Positions 56,510-64,000 of a DNA stretch of 64,000 nucleotides are shown here, one piece after another. Origin of the DNA: Ailanthus altissimus. Its lineage: Eukaryota > Streptophyta > Magnoliopsida > Sapindales > Simaroubaceae. The stretch covers positions 5,766,001-5,830,000 of the forward strand of contig OX327702.1 in the NCBI GenBank assembly GCA_946807835.1, written 5' to 3'. Numbering within the stretch: the stretch's first letter is position 1; every line of letters begins with the position of its first letter. Under the pieces are notes generated by a model that saw only the letters and a list, made by a program, of their open reading frames with translations, did not search any database and was not told where the DNA came from. A program made the translations under genes and the position numbers.

Positions 56510-57205
56510 CTAAGCATATAGGTAAAGCACAACTTGGTTTTTACTATAAAGATGTTCGATACACATGTCAAGTATTTTTTTGTGCACAATAGAATTCAAT
56601 TATACTCAACAAAAAGCACAAATAAGGCACAACTAATTACTGGACAAGTTTATCAAGCAATTGGACTGCACCATGCTTCTACACTAACTTGTCACAAAAA
56701 AAAAAAAAAAAAACTCTTATCCAATATGAACAAAATTAACTTTTAGTTATAAAATGCTCGGTAACTTCGTCATGCAAAAAAAAAAAATGCTAAAATTTAT
56801 CATCAAGCAAAGGTGTCATATGAAATTTAATTTTAATTGTGAAATGATGGACATCTTTATTTAGAAAAATGAAAACCTGCAAAAAGTTATTGCTGAGTAA
56901 AAGTGTTTAGTGAAATTTAGTTTCAGTTTTAAAGCGCTCAACATCTTTATCAAGTAAAAAGTAATCCACAAAATATTGCTGTCAAATAAAATGTCGAGCG
57001 AAATTCAGTTTTAATTTTAAAATGCTTGACATCTTTGTCGAGTAAATAATAATCTGAAAAAAATTGCTATTGAGTGAAATTCAGTTTTAATTTTAAAATG
57101 CTTGGTACTTTTTTTGAACCCACTTTTCTAGTTATTATTGAGTGATATTCAATTTCATTTTTACAACATTCTATACATATGTTAAGCACCTATGAATTTT
57201 TCAAG
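56510..57205 (+). repeat. Degenerate minisatellite and flank, copy 2
   Basis: Inverse of 12996-13490. From 56740 there are about five degenerate 80-85-bp units with the core GAAATTCAGTTTTAATTTTA, AAATGCTTGACATCTTTGTC, GAGTAAA, TAATCTG, TTGCTATTGAGT. The units are diverged, so this is an old array. No gene; the ORFs at 56323 (-) and 56534 (+) are not credible. Confidence 0.6.
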
Positions 57206-57474
57206 CATTTCCGCAATGTTTATTTATTCACTTTTTTTTTATCTCACTCAACCTACAAATCTTGTATTTTCACACCTCTTACATTATATTACACTTAAAT
57301 AATATTTCTCCATTCTTTATTCATAAAATAGTATGAAAATTACTCGTTCTTTTACATTGAAACAAGTAATGTATATAAAAAAATCATGTAAGTCATGAAA
57401 AATATACCTTCGCAACTCAAATTTATTGATATATAATGTATTTAATTATAAAGATGATGGTTGATATATAGTAT
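57206..57474. other. AT-rich spacer
   Basis: No gene, RNA or repeat recognised between the minisatellite and the LTR fragment at 57475. Confidence 0.4.
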
Positions 57475-57950
57475 TTTTTTGAAGATAGTGTTTACGTATC
57501 ATTCTAATATTGTATGAATATTAATTGTTTAATATTTATACGATAAATATTTTTAAAAAATTTATTAATATTAAATAATATATGGTAAGATACTTGTAAT
57601 ATTTCAGACATTATATGATCTGAAGGTGTTTAAATCTGGTCTAAAGAGTTTAGATCAGTATTAAGAGTTAACAACGTTGAGAGTTATAAATATTAAAAAT
57701 TAGTAGGTTATAAAAATTAGCAAAATTTAAAGAATTAGAGCCTTATCTGAAATAAAACAAAGACTTGAGAATATATTAACAATGACATAGTTGTAAAGAG
57801 TTGTAAATAGTACTACAAAATATTATTGTGCAAGTATATTCTCAAATTTTATGTTCTTAATTTATTTTCACTGATGCAGGTCTGTTAGTGAAGACTTTAT
57901 CATATATAAATCAGTGTATATTTTTATCTGGATGATTGGAGTGTGAATTA
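57475..57950 (+). repeat. LTR of a copia A-related family, 5' part
   Basis: GTGTTTACGTATCATTC followed by ATTGTATGAATATTAATTG and ACATTATATGATCTGAAGG matches the order of the first 450 bases of LTR A (5049-5500). It is cut at about 57950 by an inverted LTR and resumes at 59956. Confidence 0.65.
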
Positions 57951-59955
57951 TTTTTTTTGCCTTCAACACTTGAACAATAAAAAAAAACTCTCTTTATTTT
58001 CTTTTTGATGGCCGTGCAACCCCCCACAAAGATAGGCAATTTTTTGCTCTTTTATTTGTTTCATTACATTTTCCCTCCAACAAACAACCAAAGGCCCACA
58101 AGTATGGCAACACTTGTCATTTGTCTTTGTTATAATTGTTTACAATAAACAAAATAAAAACAAATGTAAAAAGTGATGCACTTGGTCGGATTATGCAATC
58201 GAAGGGAAACAAATTCTATTTTGTATAACACTCTTTGGTCTTACCTTTTGACTTGCCCATTTATTTTTATTTTTGTTATATTTATATTAAACAAATCAAA
58301 TGCATGTAATATAGGAGGAGTGTTAGCCGAATTTCACAAGAAGAAGAGAAAACAATTTTCATTTCTTGTATTTCACATATTGGTCCTATTTGTAAGAATT
58401 TGTCATGCTTCATTATTTTTATTTGGTTATTTAATCAAATTAAATACAAATGAAACACATGTATGATGAAATAAATAATAATTGTTTGACTTGATTAAAA
58501 TAATAATATCAAATATTATTATAAATATTATTTTATTCAATAAATAATTTAATTGATATAATAATGATTTTACTTGTCCAACAAATAAGGTTATTTTGAT
58601 AATTTTTAAGTTAAATAATAATTGGTATACAATGTGCCACATGTATCATCCTATTGGTCAACAATTATTGTTAACTAATTGATGTACTTAACATTTAAGT
58701 CTTGACACGTGTACATCTCGAGGGAAAATAAAATGAATGTTCGATCTGCTAAAATTTATTGGATTGAACTATTCAATCCGGCATGTTGCCTAAGTGCACA
58801 ACGAGTACATTTTATATTACAGGACTCCTTAGGTCTACACCCAATTTGTTAAATAGAACTGTTCTATGAGTTCGTGATCGATGCCCCACGCACATATCAC
58901 GGATATTACAAATCAGCGTAGTAGATCATAGAAGTTGAGGTCATCGCACATACGTCTAATCCTTCCTCCATTTATATCCTGGAGGAGCGGGAATATAGAT
59001 CAACACCATCAAATCTCCATGCGCTCATCCGTAAACTTATCTCCAGACACATATGTTGAAAAACAATATATGCAAACACCTTTGCGATATTATTTGACCC
59101 TGTGAGAAATTTTTTTCCTAGGTTTATTGCTTATGACCATAAGTCTTTCTGAGATACAGTCTTGGAGCATTTGGATATACAACTCATCCACGTCAGCTAA
59201 CGAATCCTACATCTGCGCACACTGAACTTCATGAACATCGAACCATACCATGAAAGGTCTTTGATATATGTGAAACCAAAGTATGGTGGATCACTTACAA
59301 GTCTACCGTGACATTTAGGTCAAAGGACCATGTACACTAATCAACTCGATAGGACCTACCATTGACGGCTTTATGGGATGTCTATTGGGGTCCTGTTGAG
59401 CATGTTCAGTATTCAGTCCTCACTAAATACTCATATGTCATACGAGCTTCTGGTAAGCCCACAATCAGCTAAGAACAACCATCTAGACCATCTAGATATA
59501 GCCATACACTAATATATAATAAAGGGTTTCACCAATAGACCTGCATCGGTGAATGAGATCAGGAACATCGTGTTTGAGAATACACGTACATAATAATATT
59601 TCTTAGCACCTATTGCAACTCCTTTCAATTATGTTATTACTGATGTACTCTCGGGTCTATGTCATGTTATAAACAAAGTCCTAACTCTTAGATTTTGCTG
59701 ACTTTTATAACCCACTAACTCTTAATAGTGCTAACTATTAACAATTATAATTTTTCAGCGTTGCTAACTCTTAGGACTGGTCTAAACTCCTTTAAGCCAG
59801 GTTTAAACTCCTTCAGATCATACAATGTCTGTGGCGTTATAAGCACTATACTATTTAATTAATAAAATTAGTAATTTAATAAAATCTACTATATAAATAT
59901 TGTAAAATAAAATATTCATACAAAATGGGATGATACGTAAGCACAAATCCCAACA
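57951..59955 (-). repeat. Inverted LTR of the copia A family nested in another LTR
   Basis: Reads like 1130-2972 on the plus strand (GACTTAACATTTAAGTCTTGACA-type segment at 58683, then GATATTATTTGACC and ACTCATCCA) and ends GATACGTAAGCACAAATCCC at 59952, the inverse of TGTTGGGATTTGTGC. It has no internal region, so it is a solo or truncated LTR. ORFs at 58173 and 58427 are not genes. Confidence 0.65.
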
Positions 59956-62900
59956 CCTTTAACCTGAGCACTACGATGGACTTGTGAGTGATCCACCATA
60001 CTTAAGTTTCACATATATCAGAGATCTTTCATGGTCTGACCGTTGGGTGTCGATGACTATGGTCCAATACTCATGGAGTCTGGTGTGTGTAGATATGGGA
60101 TCCGTCAACTCATATGGGTGAATTATATATTCTGATGCTTTAAGATTGTATTTCAGTAAGTCTTGTAGTCACAAGCGTAAAACCTAGAAAAGAATTTTCC
60201 GTTGGTTAAATAATAGCGCAAAAGTGTTTGCGGATATTGTTTAAAAAAATACGACTCTAGAAATAAGTTCATGGTTGAGCATATGAAGATTTGACTGTAA
60301 TGATCTATGTCTCCGCTCTTTTAGGATATAAATGAAGAAAGGACTATACAAATATGTATTAATCTCAGTTTGTAAGGTTCAAGTCCCGTTTTGTAATATC
60401 TGTAACGTATGTATGAGGCATCATTCACGGACTTACGAAAACATTTGTAAGAAAAATGAGTGTAAATCTAAGAAGCTACACAATATAAAGTATACTCGTT
60501 GAACACTAAAATTACAAACCAAATCAAATAATTCGATCTGATAAAATTTTAAAAAATAAAAATTATTTCAAAATTTTTAGTATAATGCATAAATTTAAGT
60601 ATTTAATTTTAAAATATTTAATTAATAATTATTATTAATTAATATTTCTTAACAAATATCATTTAAGTATTAAATTTGAGTAATTACATGACACAATATG
60701 AATAGTCATAAGTGATCGTTTGACAAGCCATAGCCAATTAAGGCCAACACATATTAAAGCATGGGCATTTGATGCCTTAGATGCTTGACACCTAGTCGAT
60801 TTAAAAGTTTAAATGGCTTGATTAAATGACACCTAACAAATTGAGTGCTTTTTTTTTTTTATAAATAAAATATACTTTAAATTGCAAAATTGTTTTGCAA
60901 TTAAATAAAGCAAGTATCATGCCACCACACCACAAAAGACTTGCCACCTCTTCATTTAAGAATGCCACACCTTATATTAGGAGGACACATGTCCTTTAAG
61001 TGTAAGTAAGATATATATTATATTATTAAATTTTGCAATTGGAGGATTAAAAGGTAGGATTCGGCAATATATATGTCTTTGATATTGCAAATGGATATAA
61101 ATTAAGAATAAGGCAATTTGTTAAGTGGGCAATTCGGATAGCATGTAAAAATGACATAAATGTGTGTAGCATTTGGCAAGGGATGTTTTTTTGTCAAGTT
61201 GCTATTCGGCCACCTCTTAAAAGTTTGCTACATTTTATTATACATAGACATGTGTCTTTAACGTGTAGCCATTTTGCAATTCTATTGAAATTGTTTAAGT
61301 TAGTTTAATTAAAAGAGTTACACGAAGAAAGTTGGCCGAAATATATATGTATCTTATTACAATGAAATGGCTATTTAAATGGCTGCAAAATTTGAAATAT
61401 ATCAAAGATAGATAGATGTAGCAATTCGGCAATTAAGGTGAATTGTAAAGAGTTACAATTCTAGTAATGAAAAGAAAACCATTGTAAGTTAGTTACAATA
61501 GAAAAAATACTAAATGTTAATCTAAATATTTAACTGATAGAAATACATATAGAAACAAAGAGTTGTTAGATATTTAATGTTATTTATACCTTTAAAATAT
61601 GTAAAATAATATTTTATTTGATTAATAAAAAATTATTGATACATATAATTGAGCATACATTGATGAGCTCATATTTATAAAGTATGTGATCTATATATTA
61701 GACATATGATGCTAATACAGAGGGTATAGATCACATGTTCTTTATAAATTAAATTTAGTTCACAACCATTAATGAAAATGGATATTTTATTATGTAAGGT
61801 TGTAGTTTTTCTACTTCTTATACTGGATGATTTACTTTGATCATCGAAATAGAGACTTCGAGTAGAAAAATTAGTGTATATGATACATTGAACGGGACTA
61901 CTATGAATTTCGATCTGGTTAACTAAATGCTGTAGATTTTAATTCATAAAATCTTTAATAAACTTGATTGATCTTAATCCTGAGCAAGTAATGAACTTAC
62001 ATTCATGCCTTATATCTTTTGAGTTATCACAGAGTGAGATCCAAATTAAACGGTTAAAACCTCGATAGCTTGGAGATATAATTTCATAGGTCATAGGAAC
62101 ATGTATTTGCAAGATGGAATCTAATAATTAATGTCCATCTAAGCTGTTTACAGTACTTGATCATTAGAATTTGTGGCTACAGTTTATTCAATAAATTATT
62201 TATTAAATAATAATATTTATTTATAAATTTATTTACAAATATAGACATTAAAAATGATCATTAGAGCAGTCAGTGACTTAGGGGTAAATAAGTAATTAAA
62301 GAGGCAAAACATTTTTTTAAGGTTTAGCTTTAATTATGGACATTAATTAGAGGGTCAATTAAGTGGTCATTATTGGTATAAAGACCAAGCTCAATTTAAT
62401 TAAAAGAAGTTTTAATTAAATAGACTTTTATTTTATAACATGAATTACTAAAATACAGCCCTTGGCTTTTAATAGAATAACTTGAGGTTAACTTAAAAGA
62501 ATTGGTGTATTATAAGATAATAAGAACTAGGCATTCTAAGTTGGAGTTAGGAAGCTCATAGGTCTTGCAGTCCCTTTACTAGCTCAAATCCTAATCAAAC
62601 TCTAATTTTCTAATCCTAATCAAATTCTAAATACCCAATGAAGATCCTTATATATATAAGAGGTATGTAATAAGAAAATGAGATCACAATCATACAGAAA
62701 ATTTTTTTTTACGTATTTTTACGTGGGAAAAGAATTTAATTAATACAATTTTTTCAGATTTGAGAATTAGTAGTTTTAGAGATTAAGAAAGATTTATACG
62801 CCCACACACGTTGAGTTTGAAGATTGAAGATAGTAGAGAAGATTACAACTAGTCAATTCAAGATCTGCCATAGTAAGGAATTGTGGTAATCTTCTATCCC

Positions 62901-63301
62901 TATACATATAATTATGAATAAAACGATCTGACTTCCGCTGTATTTATTTTTATATAAATAGAAAAAAATTTATTTTACCAACCAACAAGAGTTATTTCAG
63001 TTTAAGTCCAGTAAGAAATTTAAATGCTACCATTTTAGTTCTACAATGTCACCGAATATTGTGGATTAAAATTGCTCACGGAATTATTTCAGAGTAAACT
63101 TCAAAAACTGAAATTACCTCGAATTATCTTCAAGAATAATTTTTAATCTCATTAGTGTAATGAAATTTAAATTCAGTTTGTGTATATTGTACTAAAAAGT
63201 TAGATTTTCTTTGCTGCGTTAATTTATATGTGAGACATATAAATAAAATAAATTAAAAATTATAATATATACACTTGTACCCCACGCACAACACACTAAC
63301 A
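59956..63301 (+). repeat. LTR of a copia A-related family, 3' part, with further unassigned sequence
   Basis: 59956-60500 matches 5610-6160 of LTR A (CCTTTAACCTGAGCAC, TGGTGTGTGTAGATATGGGA). 63060-63301 resembles the 3' ends of these LTRs (AATCTCATTAGTGTAATGAA, TTGTACTAAAAAGTTAGATT, ending CACACTAACA). The 2.5 kb between is AT-rich, longer than in LTR A, probably with another old insertion. I see no gene in it. Confidence 0.5.
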
Positions 63302-63325
63302 TATATATATATATATATATATATT
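63299..63325. repeat. (AT)n microsatellite
   Basis: A perfect TA dinucleotide run of about 13 units immediately after the LTR end. Confidence 0.9.
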
Positions 63326-63886
63326 TAAAGAATTTGTTATTTTTTAATGGTGAGATTATGGGTGTAGATAATTTGATTCTAACGAGGGTTGTTTTGGTGG
63401 GTTTCTATTAATGAAATAAATGCAGTTGTTGAAATAAAGATGGGATAAAATAGTTCTCATACCTTATCTTCGGTTAAAAAATTGAATAATTTTAAGTTGT
63501 GGCTAAATAAATTATAAGGTCCTAAAAATTTTTTATATTTGTTTTAAATCCAAGTAAAAATACATATTAAAAGTAATATAGGGATGTTAAAACAGTCTAA
63601 GTTAAATTTGGCCAATTAAAAAAAAGTTCAGATCTGGCTAGGTAAACCTAGGAATCACATCTTGCAATCTACCGACTAAAAAAATGTATCCTAACTCAAA
63701 TTCATCATTTATATGTTTTTTTTAAAGGATAACTATTTTTGTTTCTTTTTAAAGAAAAAATTGAAACCTAGCTTAAATCCAAAATTTATGCTCTCACAGC
63801 ATCCATTTCTACCGAAAGAAACATAAGCCAAAGTGAAAATTAGAATTAAAAAAATAATCGAACATTAGTAAAAAAGCAGAGATTAC
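63326..63886. other. AT-rich region without recognised features
   Basis: No long ORF, RNA gene or repeat copy was recognised. Confidence 0.4.
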
Positions 63887-63989
63887 CACTACCTCCTATC
63901 TTCTTCTTTGAAAACTTAGATAACTTGCCAATTAAGTTTGTACTCTCTAAATTCTTTTGAGAGAGAGAAATTCCTTTATTGGTCTTCAT
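63887..63989 (-). other. Possible first exon of a minus-strand gene (weak)
   Basis: From an ATG at 63987-63989 the minus strand encodes MKTNKGISLSQKNLESTNLI, then GKLSKFSKKKIGGSG, followed by a plausible donor GTG/GTAATC at 63886-63885. A CT-rich stretch and GAGAGA lie nearby. I do not recognise the peptide, and no acceptor-linked second exon was found to the left. Confidence 0.2.
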
Positions 63990-64000
63990 TTTTAGAAGTC

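Noticed and set aside
58173..58642. ORFs of 97 and 71 codons
   Set aside because: Both lie in an inverted LTR, are hydrophobic by AT-rich composition and match no domain.

Overview
This is plant nuclear DNA, most likely from a eudicot. It is AT-rich, has no bacterial gene organisation, and is mostly nested LTR retrotransposons. I see one complete host gene. It is an intron-containing gene on the minus strand at 51096-55140, nine exons, 295 codons, encoding a PI31-type proteasome regulator (PTRE1 family). All introns are GT-AG and phases match across every junction. Species was not determined.

Layout. The window reads as a repeated locus. Unit U1 (about 2973-13490): degenerate Ty1/copia element A (+), its 3' LTR (5049-6979), a composite repeat 'C' (6980-8646), the gag region of a minus-strand copia element B (8647-9071), the B LTR (9176-9964), a tRNA-Ser relic, and the last five exons of a second PTRE1 copy (10604-11943). 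Unit U2 (about 14425-29350): a second copia A body split by a hAT-like element, LTR A carrying a nested LTR, repeat C split by a gag-only gypsy element, then a truncated B gag. Unit U3 (about 29351-57210): truncated LTR A, repeat C split by an unclassified 1.6-kb insertion, B gag, B LTR, tRNA-Ser relic and the complete PTRE1 gene. U3's B gag is split by a full-length copia element D (34367-49203). D is split in turn by a very young Ty3/gypsy chromovirus-like element E (40084-47827).

U1 kept the C-terminal exons of PTRE1 with good splice sites but lost exons 1-4 and the promoter through a deletion at a short microhomology. U3 holds the apparently working gene. The right end (57475-63301) is LTR inside LTR with no coding capacity. 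It ends in an (AT)n tract and about 700 bases with no clear feature, apart from a weak possible exon at the edge.

Activity. Element E has identical LTR ends, an exact 5-bp target duplication and an almost open gag-pol broken by one extra base. Its 5' LTR is only 289 bp against 2851 bp at the 3' end. All other elements are heavily mutated. I found no novel defence, biosynthetic or regulatory gene system. The interesting content is structural: segmental duplication, microhomology deletions, nested insertions, a SINE with target duplications, and repeated leader motifs in copia elements.
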